A DNA stretch of 64,000 nt, taken from the NCBI RefSeq assembly GCF_036588685.1, contig NC_086378.1, positions 49,842,686-49,906,685 on the forward strand, in the 5' to 3' direction. A model generated the notes under the pieces. The model was not told the DNA's origin. It saw nothing but the letters and a program-made list of their open reading frames with translations, and did not search any database. Of this stretch, positions 12,083-22,539 are shown piece after piece. The position numbers and the translations under genes are program-made. Each line of letters begins with the position of its first letter. Position 1 is the stretch's first letter. Origin of the DNA: Mytilus trossulus (taxonomy: Eukaryota; Mollusca; Bivalvia; Mytilida; Mytilidae).

Positions 12083-12166
12083 AGGAATTGCTTCACAAGT
12101 ATAATAAAGTAGAGTTTGAAGTGCAATACGACAAGCCTGTTACAAAGAATTCACCAGAAGAAATGG
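12083..12166 (+). CDS. Exon A of unrecognised gene
   Basis: It follows 'tattgattacag' and precedes 'gtaagta', a strong donor. Read after two leading bases, it gives ELLHKYNKVEFEVQYDKPVT and then KNSPEEM, leaving one base for the next codon. Charged and apparently soluble. Confidence 0.55.
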
Positions 12167-12342
12167 GTAAGTATTAGATATCTTGAAAGTGTTAATCTAT
12201 TTATGTTTATCACTCGCTGTCATTGTATTACTTCTTACACAGATAGAGTGATACTTTGAAATACGATGTTCAGGGTTTTACAAACTTGTCTGCATTACTT
12301 TGTATGTATGTTTAGAATGTATATGCGACTTTGTTTTTGCAG

Positions 12343-12642
12343 TGACGGAATGTCTAGTGTTATGACATCTCAAAACACCAAAGGAATGGAATGAAAAAGA
12401 TGTAGCTGATGCACTGAAAGATTTTGAAAAGCTAGCAGATAAGCAAGCCTTTAAAATAAAGTTTGTCCGAGAGGGATCCTTGATCATTCTTACAGCTGTC
12501 CCGTACAGTATACTTCACAACAAGGTTAATTATGAACATGCCATTCAAATGTTTCTTACAAAAATGATGGACGTCTGCAGTATTGATACAAAAATAGCAT
12601 GCCATGTGAAAGCTACCTTACACATATTAGAAAAGGATGAAG
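12343..12642 (+). CDS. Exon B of unrecognised gene, domain-bearing
   Basis: It follows 'ttgtttttgcag' and precedes 'gtaaac'. It reads TECLVL, stop, HLKTPKEWNEKDVADALKDF, then the conserved-looking FKIKFVREGSLIILTAVPYS and FLTKMMDVCSIDTKIACHV, ending LHILEKDE. After the stop the frame is open for over 90 codons. An acceptor downstream of the TGA would avoid the stop, but I see none as good. Confidence 0.6.
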
Positions 12643-13019
12643 GTAAACTGCTAGTTAATATCTATTAACCACTCAACAGCACATGTGATAATTTCTTTAA
12701 TGTACTGTAAATTAAGAAATTATTGTGATGTTCTTATAATTGTTAAAAATTACGACAGGGTGATAATCGCAATAATTCAAAAAATAATTATGAATCAAAC
12801 CGGATTATTCTGAATATTGCAAAAATTTAAATCGCATTTTAGTCTAATATTTTCCTTATTCTTTAGTTTTCTATCTAGTAATTTTAGACTGCTTTTTTGA
12901 ATCTTTTTATTGTTTTTGGTTATTGCATTAATTTATTAGTTTGTCCTCATTTTATATATAAATAAATATGAAATAGATTAGTTAGTTTAGTTAAAATGCA
13001 ATTAAAACAACAAAAAAAA

Positions 13020-13921
13020 ATACAATAATAAAAAACCAACGGAAAGCGGCACATCAATGTCAGGCTAATGAGTATTTTTAAAGTCATTCTGTGTGAATGT
13101 TTTAAAAATTGACATACTGAAAAACTTTTGACAATAAGGTAGTTAATATGTACATACTCACTCGAAAAGTGACAAGTTACAACTCAGTACGGTTAAACTG
13201 AGGTCTAAACATAGTTAAAATGTGAAGTTGTACCTGTTGCTGAGAGAAGGCATCAATAAACAACTCCTTATGCTGATCGAGTTTGATGTTCGATATCTTT
13301 CTTTTCAGTAGATGTGTGTGGAAATACCAAAGTTGGTTAATTTATGAGGATAGGGATTTTTTTTAATAGAAAAACAGTAATCAATTATTTTAACTGACCA
13401 AAAAGATGTTAACATACGAAATGTCCCTCTTGTATTTTTCGTTCATTTTTATTCTACTACAGCATTTAACATGAATATACAAATGCGGAAAATATTATTT
13501 TTAATTACATTTGGAATAAACTATTGGGATTTCAAAGAATAGATAACATTAAGCTATACGAATGCAGCACATATATAATTTAAAATCAATATACATGATT
13601 TTATTTTGGTTTACAAAATGCTAACCAATTCTTTACATTTATGTATATATAAATGTGGCACCCATTAAAATTTGTTTGTTATAATAAAAAAGTAATAGGA
13701 CGGACTCTTGCAGGAAAGATAACTTGTGAAATGGATTCTTCTTTTGAGGGATTCCTTTAAATTGACCAACACTGGAATATACACTGCACTTTATATCAGA
13801 GCAGGTAAAAGATATAACCTTTTTACATACAATTTGTTGTAAAGATGTAAAGGAGCAGCATGTGTTATTTAGTAAATGCTATTTATTTTTGTCTTACTTA
13901 TGTTTCATTTGTTTATTGTAG
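13020..13921. repeat. Intron with a fragment of a dispersed repeat
   Basis: The phrase 'accaacggaaagcggcacat' with 'caatgtcaggctaatgag' resembles a family seen again in decayed form near 22190-22400 ('aaatgtggcac', 'cgtcaggcaaa'). A short minus-strand frame near 13230-13300 belongs to this repeat. Confidence 0.35.
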
Positions 13922-14035
13922 TAAGTCTACAGCATGCGTATGTTTTATGTGAGGACAAGAGTACGCAGATAAATATACAGCAAGAAGATAAAAGCTTTCA
14001 AATTGACAGTCGTAAGAGTGCTGAAGGCATACGAA
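13922..14035 (+). CDS. Exon C of unrecognised gene
   Basis: It follows the pyrimidine-rich 'catttgtttattgtag' and precedes 'gtatgt'. It reads VSLQHAYVLCEDKSTQINIQ then QEDKSFQIDSRKSAEGIR, with one base over. The phase fits exon B exactly with this acceptor, and not with the nearby 'ctacag'. Confidence 0.5.
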
Positions 14036-14204
14036 GTATGTTTAGTTTGATAAGCTAAACAAAATGTTCGTTTAAAATTAAAGATTCGAGCGAGTATGAC
14101 TTTTTCGTCCCTTTGAAGGGTCATGTTTAAAAAAAATATAATTATAGCATTCTCATTCACTAAACACCTTTTGGTGATTACCTTAGATAAATAAGGCCGT
14201 TTGA

Positions 14205-14378
14205 ATTGTTTTAAATTGTCTTATCGGGGCCTTTTATAGCTTATTAAATGCGGTATGCGCTTTGCTCATTGTTGAAGGCCGTACGGTGACCTATAATTCT
14301 TAATGTTTATGTCATTTTGGTCTTTTGTGGATAGTTGTCTCATTGGCAATCATACCACATCTTCTTTTTTTTTTTATA
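14205..14378 (+). repeat. 'ggccgtacggtgacctata' repeat
   Basis: The order 'cttatcggggccttttatag', 'tgctcattgttgaaggccgt', 'tttgtggatagttgtctcat' and 'ggcaatcataccacatcttc' recurs at 29280-29410, 39065-39265, 39715-39870 and 61805-61960, and inverted at 44378-44460 and 52600-52960. Confidence 0.8.
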
Positions 14379-14389
14379 TAAGCCGTATT

Positions 14390-14555
14390 GCACAAGTGTT
14401 TGCAATTTTGGATCGTCATTGCTCTTGAACTCTGTACATGTTTGGCTTTATAAATATTTTGATTTGAGCGTCACTGATGAGTCTTATAAAGACGAAACGT
14501 GCGTCTGGCGTACTACATTATAATCCTGGTACCTTTGATAACTATTCAACTATGT
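14390..14555 (+). repeat. Hammerhead-bearing mussel repeat
   Basis: This unit, from 'gccgtattgcacaag' to 'cctggtacctttgataacta', resembles a repeat common in Mytilus. It contains the ribozyme at 14468-14511. Only one copy is present; no tandem partner is visible in the window. Confidence 0.6.
14468..14511 (+). ncRNA. Hammerhead ribozyme (type I, minimal helix III)
   Basis: All parts of a hammerhead are in order. Helix I 5' strand GCGTCA (14468-14473) pairs with TGGCGT (14506-14511) with two G-U pairs. The invariant CTGATGA occupies 14474-14480. Helix II is GTCTT/AAGAC (14481-14485, 14489-14493) with an ATA loop. The core GAA is at 14494-14496. Helix III is very short (AC/GT, 14497-14498 with 14503-14504), and the cleavage triplet GTC ends at 14505. 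A near-absent helix III is known from schistosome and Penelope/retrozyme hammerheads, which work best as dimers. It lies in the last seen intron of the phase-1 gene, in the sense orientation. Confidence 0.82.
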
Positions 14556-14649
14556 TTGATAACGTTAATATACATTATTCTTAACGATTGTATAATATCT
14601 TCTCGTTAGCAACTGCTAATGATTGTATATCTTTATAATGTGTAAGTCC

Positions 14650-15000
14650 ATTCGCTATTTTTACTAGGTCAAACCAGGAAACAACAACTACTTCGACCTG
14701 AACTGCTATTATTGCGTATCTACTTCTACTAATTATATTCTACGAATAATTCTTTAACTGCTGCTGCTTCTTTGTTCGACTCCTACTAGAACTATTTTTT
14801 CTCCAACCACTACCACTACTACTTCTTCTACTATACCTCCTCTTATTATTGCTCTTTCAGCATACGACTGTTGATACTAGAAATGCTACTTTAACTACTA
14901 TTTCTACTTGTTTTGACTAAGATTTTGCTAAATCTTCAACTTTTGATACTAGATTTGCTTCTTTTATTAGTACTTTTGACGATTGGCCTGACAATGCTTG
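14650..15000 (+). repeat. Imperfect CTA/CTT trinucleotide tract
   Basis: The plus strand is dominated by ACT, CTA, TCT and TTC triplets ('cactaccactactacttctt'). A similar tract occurs at about 15900-16060. Both lie in the intron between exons C and D. Confidence 0.6.
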
Positions 15001-15899
15001 TCATCTAATACACAATCAGGTGGGGAAATTCGAATAATTCAGTGTTATGGAACTATAATTTAATTGAATTACATTTGATAGTATATCGATGAAACAAGTC
15101 TATCATGTTTTCCACAACGTATTATTTCCAAAGATGAGTTTGTGCCTTTGAGAACGCGTAGAATGCTGTCAAAAATCTCAAAAAGGTCATATTGTGGCTT
15201 TATTGAGTGTTACTTTTATTTTTTAATAATATTGAAATTTTCAGGATTTCACTAATTTAAATCCTTATTTGATTGAGAAATTTAGTTTCTTCTAATGAGA
15301 ATTTTACGTATGGTAAATATATGAACAACTAGAATTTAACGGATGAATTTTAATTTTCGTCAGTTTTGAAGGAAATTTTCCTAGTATAAAAACATTAAGT
15401 GCCCTAAGACCCATCCTTTGTATTTCTTTTTCAAGCTTAATAAGTTAGACATGTAGTGATAATCATATCTTTCTATTAAGATAAATCATACACTGTAAGA
15501 GAAAAAAAACCCACCCTTTATTATATAAATATACTCGAAATATGTAGTGTCCGCCGAAGTCCTTACGCAATTATCATTTTCCTACTCATTAAAGGTCTTA
15601 AATGTTTCAGCAAAATGATGGCTTTCTCATTTCCCAAATAAAACTTTATAAATTGTTTTAAAAATATTGTGTTGATGTTCTACACATTATTATTATACCA
15701 GATATATACGGTCCATATACTCCCAGGTTATCAACATACTTCAAATAAACAGCTTGAGAAAAAAGAAATCAGTTTTAATATTTTACCCCCGACACATTTC
15801 ACAACGGAATTTCAGCAATATTCATTATGTGAACATTCTTTTTTTTAATAATGTGACACACAATAACCCTACCTGTTTGTGTTTTATTATTTTTTACGC

Positions 15900-16060
15900 T
15901 TATCTTACTAGTTATACTACAGCTACTTCGATTATTATTACTACTACTTCTATTACTTTTGTAACGACTACTTTTAGAACTTATTCTGCTCTACTTCTAT
16001 TTATTATTATTACTATTTATGCTGCTGATTCTAGTGCTTGCACTTCTGGAATAAGTTCAG
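15900..16060 (+). repeat. Second imperfect ACT/CTT trinucleotide tract
   Basis: 'tactacagctacttcgatta' and following triplet-rich sequence resembles the 14.65-15.0 kb tract. A 113-codon frame across it is a by-product (Thr/Ile/Ser runs). Confidence 0.55.
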
Positions 16061-16119
16061 TCTTAATAAAACCCGACTTGGAACAACAATTTTAACAACA
16101 TTTTAAATATTACTTGTAG

Positions 16120-16194
16120 GTTTAGAGAAAAGAAATACTAAACATTCATCTTATAACAGTTGTAAATCTAGTCTAACAGACAGTCAAGGTCTAG
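16120..16194 (+). CDS. Exon D of unrecognised gene
   Basis: It follows 'aatattacttgtag' and precedes 'gtatgg'. With the leftover base of exon C it reads SLEKRNTKHSSYNSCKSSL then TDSQGL, Ser/Lys-rich and probably disordered. Phase 1 at both ends. Confidence 0.45.
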
Positions 16195-16518
16195 GTATGG
16201 ATTTTTTCAAAGTTTAAATGAAAATTACTCGTCATAAATTTCATGCGTTCCATTTTTTTTTATTCCCCTTTCATTGGAACTCTCAAGCATAAGACATGAT
16301 TATGTCTCACTATCAAAACAACGCACAAAGACAAGAAAAACACTCTTGGCCAGCACAAAAAAAAGAAGTCTGTTTACTTTCGATTTGAAAAAAAAGATTG
16401 AAATGATAATCAGAACTATTATTGTCCAAACATGACTTTTAAATTACAACAATCTACATTATAACTCAATGATGACGACAAAGTTTAAAAACATAGATAT
16501 AGAAAGATGAACGCTTAG

Positions 16519-16640
16519 TTCAGTCTAGGTGGACGAGTGGTTTAGAGCAATGGACACAGTACAGGCAGTGTTGTCTCGATATCCCATAAGTATGAGTTCG
16601 AATCCCGGCGAGAGAAGAACATTAATAAAGTGCTGATATT
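16519..16640 (+). mobile_element. tRNA-derived SINE
   Basis: The head looks like a tRNA with a long variable arm (Leu/Ser type): an A-box-like 'tggacgagtggtttagagc' and a B-box 'gagttcgaatccc' about 60 bp later. The acceptor arms do not pair, so it is not a working tRNA gene. A sister copy lies at 32043-32180. Confidence 0.7.
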
Positions 16641-16749
16641 TAGAGTAATTATGAATATAAAATGTTTTTTTCATTCGTGTATCATCTTCACTGGTGATCC
16701 AATGGATGAGTTTGTCATAGAGTTTCACTTGTTTAAACGTACGTATCAA

Positions 16750-17750
16750 AATAGTTATTTCTATGACTTATCTTACGACCTGTAAAACCTTGGAGGACTT
16801 TTTAAAAAAAAAACCGACAATATCTAAACAGTATAAACGATTAGGAACTTTTACAATTAAGTCAATGAGACTGACGTTTTGAAAAAATACCGCAAGAGGT
16901 TATTGTTTTGCAATATAAAGTATGTTTTGCGATTATTGAAGAAAACACAGAGAGGAAAATTTTCAGCAAAAGTCATCAACATGTTAACGTGTACAAATAA
17001 ATCGAATTTGACCAAAACTAGAAATGAAATCCTTTAAGTACTCATTATCCTTGCATTGATTGTTATTATATTTAAATGCGTTATTTTTCATGGAAATATC
17101 AATAGACAGAAAAATATGTAACGGTTACAATGATTTGCAATACAAGATCTGCATAATTCTGACAAAATCATCAAAACAGTCACTTGACTTCTTTTTATGA
17201 GCCTTGAAATAATATTTTACTACATTTTATTTTTCTAAAATAATAATTTAAAGATAAAATATGTAAAGAGAATAAAGATATGTTTAAAAAATAATGTTTT
17301 ACAAATAAATAAAATACTAGTACAGGAAACTGTCATTGAAACCTTGCCTTTACCTCCCTTTGACAGTGTTTTTCTGTTTCATTCGCTTTTGACAATTACC
17401 TTGCTTACTAGGATAGAATTAGCAAAACTATAAGAAATCAACAATCCCGATAAGAAAAAAATAAATATGGCCAATTTTGAAATTGTCAATCGACAGTTAT
17501 AACCCGAACATGAAGGATTTTAAAAAATTTTTTTTTTTTAAATGTGTTGATATTTTCTTGAAAACTGTTTTTGAAAGAAAGGAAAAAAATGAGAAAATTT
17601 AGTCGATCGCATAAAGGATTAAAATTATGTATGTAAATGCAATTGTTTTGCAAGGCGGGAATACGAAATTTAGGAGCATCCATCTCCTACAACATGTACA
17701 ATAAATCTCTTTATTTGGGTATACGTAAATTAAAGGTTTTGGATCATTTG
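16750..17750. other. AT-rich non-coding stretch
   Basis: No repeat or exon recognised. Confidence 0.35.
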
Positions 17751-17754
17751 TGAA

Positions 17755-17925
17755 ATGTGTCTAAAAAGTAAAATCACAAAAATACTGAATTCAGAGGAAA
17801 ATCAATACGGAAAGTCCATAATCACATGGCAAAATCAAATAACAAACGCATCAAAAACGAATAGACAAGAACTGTCATATTCCTGACTTGGTACAGGCAT
17901 TTTCAAATGTAGAAAATGGTGGATT
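17755..17925 (-). repeat. 'gtaccaagtcaggaatatg' repeat, minus copy
   Basis: Read on the minus strand it runs from 'tgcctgtaccaagtcaggaa' to 'gttcagtatttttgtgattt' with landmarks in between. Relatives in plus orientation lie at 42395-42720 (two in tandem), 58150-58335 and 63630-63795, with a fragment at 62390-62455. Confidence 0.75.
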
Positions 17926-18544
17926 AAACCTGGTTCTATAGCGCTAACCATCTCTCTTTAATAACAGTCTCATCAAATTCCGTTATATTTACATGATGCG
18001 TTAAATAAACAGTCACAATTAATAAAATAGTCAAAATATGGGTACATCAGTCATCATCGCATAACAATTTTAAAAGGGACAATTTAACAGAACATAAAAA
18101 CATCTATCTACGAACACATGGATTGACTTGAGTGTCTGACGTCATAAAATTTGTATACGTGACATAAATTTGTCGTTTAATGTGCATACAAACAGTTTTA
18201 AAATTTACATAGGCAATGTAAGCATACAGAGTTAAAAAATCAAAAGTATGTAAGAACAAATTACAGAAATAGACCGAGATTGAATTTATGAGAATCCAAA
18301 AAAAGTTAATTCCACTACGCGATAGAATGATTTTGACGTTTGTGGTTCAACGGATATAGTAATTCATAATAGAAATATATCATAATGACATATAATAGAC
18401 CAAAATAATACTGACGGGATCTTTTAAAGTACAGAGTCACGTAATAAGAACAAAAGAAATACAAAGAGTCGCATATACAAAACAAACCACCAAAAAATGA
18501 AAGCCAATACACACACATTGACGAGATGTATAAGTACCAAGTAC

Positions 18545-19150
18545 TTATAACGCATTCTATTTGAAAAAGAGAATTTCTATTTTATTCTCTTTTTTTGGTG
18601 GTTTCAAATTCGGATGACGATGTGAATTGAAATAAACACTTGTTGTCAACAATTCTGTAAGATAATGAAAATGCTCTTACATGATTTTATCAAATTTGGG
18701 GAAATCTCCCCACTCAATGAAGAAAAATAGTCTTCTTGAATTGAAAAAACGTACCAGTGGGGAAAATCCCAACATACACTACACATATAAAACCAATAAC
18801 ATTAGAATGGGGAAATATCCCCACATTCACATCTACAATCAAAAAAATAAGAATGCGGATATCCCCACGATAAGATTAATTATAAATTATTAAATAAGAT
18901 AATTGGAAAATACAAGCTTTAATATTGCTGACCATCAAATGGGGAAATTTCCCCATAATCTCATTTTGTTCAAATCATAGAAAAATTGTTGACTATCAAT
19001 TGGGGAAATTTCCCCATAATCTCATCATGTTCATATTAGATAATTAGATATTTTTGACTACAAGTTGGGGTAATTTCCCCATAATCTTTTCATGTTCAAA
19101 TAAGTTATTGCTGAATTCAAATTGGGGAAATTTCCCCATTATTTCATAAG
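18545..19150 (+). repeat. Palindrome array (GGGGAAATTTCCCC), copy 1
   Basis: Eight sites of a 14-bp palindrome or close variants start at about 18698, 18759, 18809, 18855, 18941, 19002, 19067 and 19124. Several repeat exactly as GGGGAAATTTCCCC, and in the second half they sit in a degenerate unit of about 60 bp. On the left the array is bordered by a hairpin, AAAAAGAGAAT ... ATTCTCTTTTT, and by 'ggtttcaaattcgg'. The same border occurs inverted at 51080-51150, next to a second array, so the whole block is one dispersed element. A 70-codon frame across it ('GKYPH' phrases) is a by-product. Confidence 0.8.
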
Positions 19151-19234
19151 ATTCAAATTATAAAAAAATATGTAAAAAACTGTCATCCCAGGTCGTGAAA
19201 TTTAGACAGTCTTTAGACAGTTGACTACTTATGA

Positions 19235-19545
19235 AACAAATGTGTACCAATGAGAAAACTCTCCATCCAAGGCCCAATTTGTAAAAAAAAAAAATATTAT
19301 GGGTATAAAAAAGGTCTTCAACACGGAGCCTTGGCTCCTACCGAACAGCAATCTATAAAGGGCCCAAAATGAATAGCGTAAAACCATTAAAACAGGATGA
19401 CCTAAGGTCTAATCTATATCAAAAACGAGAAACGAGAAAAGCTTATGAACCACATCAACAAACGACATCTACTGAACATCAGATTCCTGACAAAATGTTT
19501 GAATATTTTGTGGTTATCCGTATAAAGAAGGCAGAATTGTTTGAA
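19235..19545 (+). repeat. 'gccttggctc' mussel repeat
   Basis: The order 'caatgagaaaactctccatc', 'cttcaacacggagccttggc', 'gaacagcaatctataaaggg' and 'ggtctaatctatat' matches 35355-35565; the final part matches 32585-32705. Confidence 0.75.
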
Positions 19546-19589
19546 TACAGATTGCTTTTAAACTCGAGGAGCTTACTTTAAATCGTCAT

Positions 19590-19775
19590 CATTAGGAACA
19601 ATACTCCTTAAAAGAGAGGCAAATGATACCAGAAGAAAATTCAAACTCATAAGTCGAAAATAATCGGACTACGCCATGGTTTAAAAAGAAGACCAACAGA
19701 CAAACAATAGAACACAAAACACAACATAGAAAACCAAAGATTAAGCAACAAGAACCCACAAAAACATAAGGGATT
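19590..19775 (-). repeat. 'aacgccatgg' family, left arm of an inverted pair
   Basis: A minus-oriented copy ('accagaagaaaattcaaact', 'actacgccatgg', 'aacatagaaaaccaaagatt') faces the plus-oriented copy at 19960-20325. Confidence 0.7.
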
Positions 19776-19959
19776 GTTATATTCTTACGAAACCACAAAA
19801 CGCACACAAACAAGGAATTTAAATCTATGGTTGGTTAATCAGCAGACACTACCGACCGCACTACTAACAATCAATTCCAATCAATTTGTTATACCAAATA
19901 TCGATATTTTCAAATTTCAAATAGTTTTCCTGAAGCTGTTGATGTTCAGAGTTGGTTGA

Positions 19960-20325
19960 CCGTTATGGAATAACCGTTTCACAAATGAAATCGGATATGT
20001 TCCTAACGTCGTAACTACAATCCCCTTCCCTTTCATGACTTTGACCTACCGAATTAGACTATTTACCGGATTTGTAATCACATAAGCAACACGACGGGTG
20101 CCGCATGTGGAGCAGGATCTGCTTACCCTTCCGGAGCACCTGAGATCACCCCTACTTTTTGGTGGGGTTCGTGTTGTTTGTTCTTTGGTTTTCTATTTTG
20201 TGTCATGTTTACTATTGTTTTTCCGGTTTTTTTTTCATTTTTAGCCATGGCGTTGTCAGTTTGTTTTGGATTTATGAGTTTGACTGTCCCTTTGGTATCT
20301 TTCGTTCCTCTTTCAGAAAATATCT
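19960..20325 (+). repeat. 'agccatggcgtt' family, right arm of an inverted pair
   Basis: Near full-length plus copy: 'ctaccgaattagac', 'cacataagcaacacgac', 'cacctgagatcacccct', 'ttagccatggcgttgtcagt', 'tttatgagtttgactgtccc'. Together with 19590-19775 it encloses about 185 bp. Confidence 0.8.
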
Positions 20326-20329
20326 ATCC

Positions 20330-21585
20330 TGTATGTAAACGGTGGTGATGTTTTAGTGAATTTATAAAAGTAATTCTGTTAATGATGATACTCAATACTT
20401 GCACAAAGATAAAAATGTTTGTAAGTACATCTTCATCAATTTTAATATGCTAAGATTGTGTGTACTAATAATTATAAAAAGTGCTCTATGACACATTGTT
20501 ACATGTTTCAATATTGCAACTATATTGAACAGCTTTGTGTGCATAATATTGTAACACACTTGGAGTTTATAACTTACTCTATGCACATCTATCTGTTGTT
20601 GATGATTTTTGCATTTACATGTAGATGTCTTTTTCATCTATTTATTTTAGTCATTGATGTTGTTTCGTTGATGGTGTGATAATTACTTCTTTTTCTACAT
20701 ACAGTTTGTCATATTAAATTACAAGAAAAATCCGACCAAACAAGCTAATTTTGTGAATGTTTTTTTTATCATTTAGATATCATGATAATGTCCCAATATA
20801 AATCAAATAACAAATATATAACCTTGTTCAATCTTGTATACATGTATAAATATATAGGATCATTTGACTGATGCTAAATGTCTTTTGTTCAAGGACAAGG
20901 AAATACAGCTTCGTTTTGTTGTTGATATTGTTTATTATATCCTGTTTTGAGAATATTATCAGATGAGTTGTGAGTTTCTTGTAAGTTCATATATGAACAA
21001 AACACCTTTAGCTGAATTCATCTCGATGTCTTTTTTCGTAGATTTTGTAGACTTAACACTCGTACTAAGTTGTCGTCTGCAAATACGACTTTGTAACCTG
21101 TAAAATAGAGACTATCCAATCAAATGGACAGAAAACCAAACACAAATTAAGCATTATAAAATTAAATCAAATATATCTACATCTTTCCTTTCATACAATG
21201 TTTACGGTCTGAAAAAGAAAGTTCATGAAAAATTACACTGGAACTCACAAAATTTGAATAAACAGAAACTGCTTTTCAGCGCTACTTTTCTTTGATTAAT
21301 TTTTAAATTAGTATGTACTCCCTATATACAGAGTTATAAAGTTTATTTTTACCCTGACTTTATATGGAAATGTTGACTCCTTAGTGAGTCTTTTACTTCG
21401 AATGCTATGTACATTGTTTCTGTTAGTTCGACATGTAATGTTCTGTGTTCTCTCCAGATACGCCAATGTTATCAGCCAATAAATACAAACGGTAATTTTT
21501 ATATAAGTTAGACCGCTATTCGTTTTTCTGATTGAATTGTTTTACATTAGTAATTTTTGGTCCCGTTATAGCTTGCTGCTCAGTA
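20330..21585. other. Non-coding stretch
   Basis: Two overlapping frames of 73 and 81 codons on opposite strands (20392-20679) have no support. Nothing else recognised. Confidence 0.3.
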
Positions 21586-21589
21586 TGAT

Positions 21590-21700
21590 CCAAAGCCGCA
21601 GGACCTAGCTTGACCTATAATGGTTTACTTTTATAAATTGTTACATTGATGGAGACTTGTCTCATTGGCACACATACGACATAATCCTATATCTATGATC
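21590..21700 (-). repeat. Decayed 'gccaatgagacaa' repeat
   Basis: 'gacctataatggtttacttt' and 'agacttgtctcattggcaca' are the reverse of the 35355-35565 family. Confidence 0.5.
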
Positions 21701-22539
21701 ATGATGATATAGCCTAGGGTGCACAATGTGGCATTTAACAAAACAAAAAAACTACCTGACTATCAATCAATTTATTAATTATTGTTCTTTTGTAATCTCT
21801 CTTTGATTTATATCATGGTTTACCTGATTTAGTTTTTTCTAATACTGTTGAATTATACCATTTCTTCTCCGGTTTCCAGAAGCCCATTACTTTTTCGTTC
21901 ACTGCGAAATCCTCAGATAAAAATCAGAACATTATAATCATCTTTAGAATTTCACCTCTGTGTGAATGCTGCTTTTAATTTTATTAAAATAATTTAAAAA
22001 AAAAATGTTTTAAACTAGATAGGATTACAAAGATGTGGTATGATTTCTAGTGATACTATCACATAGACGTAATTTTTTTTTTATGTAAGCAGCTATATTT
22101 TACTGTACAATATTCAACAACAAGCAATCATATGCCGTAGTGTAAGCTTAAAAAATACGATTTAACATAATGTCAAAAAGTTAAACGTGAATATCAACGG
22201 CCGATACATAGAAATGAAATCATAGATCACAAACAGCAGACAAAATGACCACTAAATTACTGATTTCGGACAGACATACAACATGTATAAATGTGGCACA
22301 ACTTAACGTCAGGCAAAACGCAAACAAATATTTTAATTAAGTGTGAAATCATTCCAGCAATGAATCATGGCTTGACATACTTTTTAGGTTTTTTTTGAAG
22401 TTCACAAAAATGCAAATGTATCATGATGTTCCGGGTTTACACACCCTCCCCACTTTTTCCGCAAACTGGATCCCAACCAATTTTCCAAAAAAATGAATAG
22501 TTACACAACGTACAAATCTGAACGTAAAAATAATATACA

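Larger units (their letters stand above)
12083..16194 (+). pseudogene. Unrecognised multi-exon gene with phase-1 introns; one in-frame stop
   Basis: Four plus-strand exons have canonical AG/GT borders: 12083-12166, 12343-12642, 13922-14035 and 16120-16194. Their lengths (84, 300, 114, 75) are all multiples of three, and every junction is phase 1, so each exon could be skipped or added without changing frame. The 100-codon second exon holds the only domain-like part: a Lys/Glu-rich helix region, then FKIKFVREGSLIILTAVPYS and later CSIDTKIACHVKATLHILEK. I do not recognise the family. A TGA (12363-12365) interrupts the second exon six codons in, where CGA (Arg) is a likely ancestor. Neither a start exon nor a terminal exon was found, so the gene extends beyond what I could see. 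It is either a decayed copy or an allele with a premature stop. Confidence 0.5.

Noticed and set aside
15754..16095. 113-codon frame rich in Thr/Ile/Ser
   Set aside because: It is the translation of a trinucleotide-rich intronic tract and overlaps no conserved motif.
16519..16615. A functional tRNA gene
   Set aside because: A and B boxes are present but the acceptor arms do not pair and a similar non-identical copy with a long body lies at 32 kb, so SINE is the better call.
18681..18893. Coding repeat with GKYP phrases
   Set aside because: The phrases are just translations of the GGGGAAATATCCCC palindrome, and the second array reads differently.
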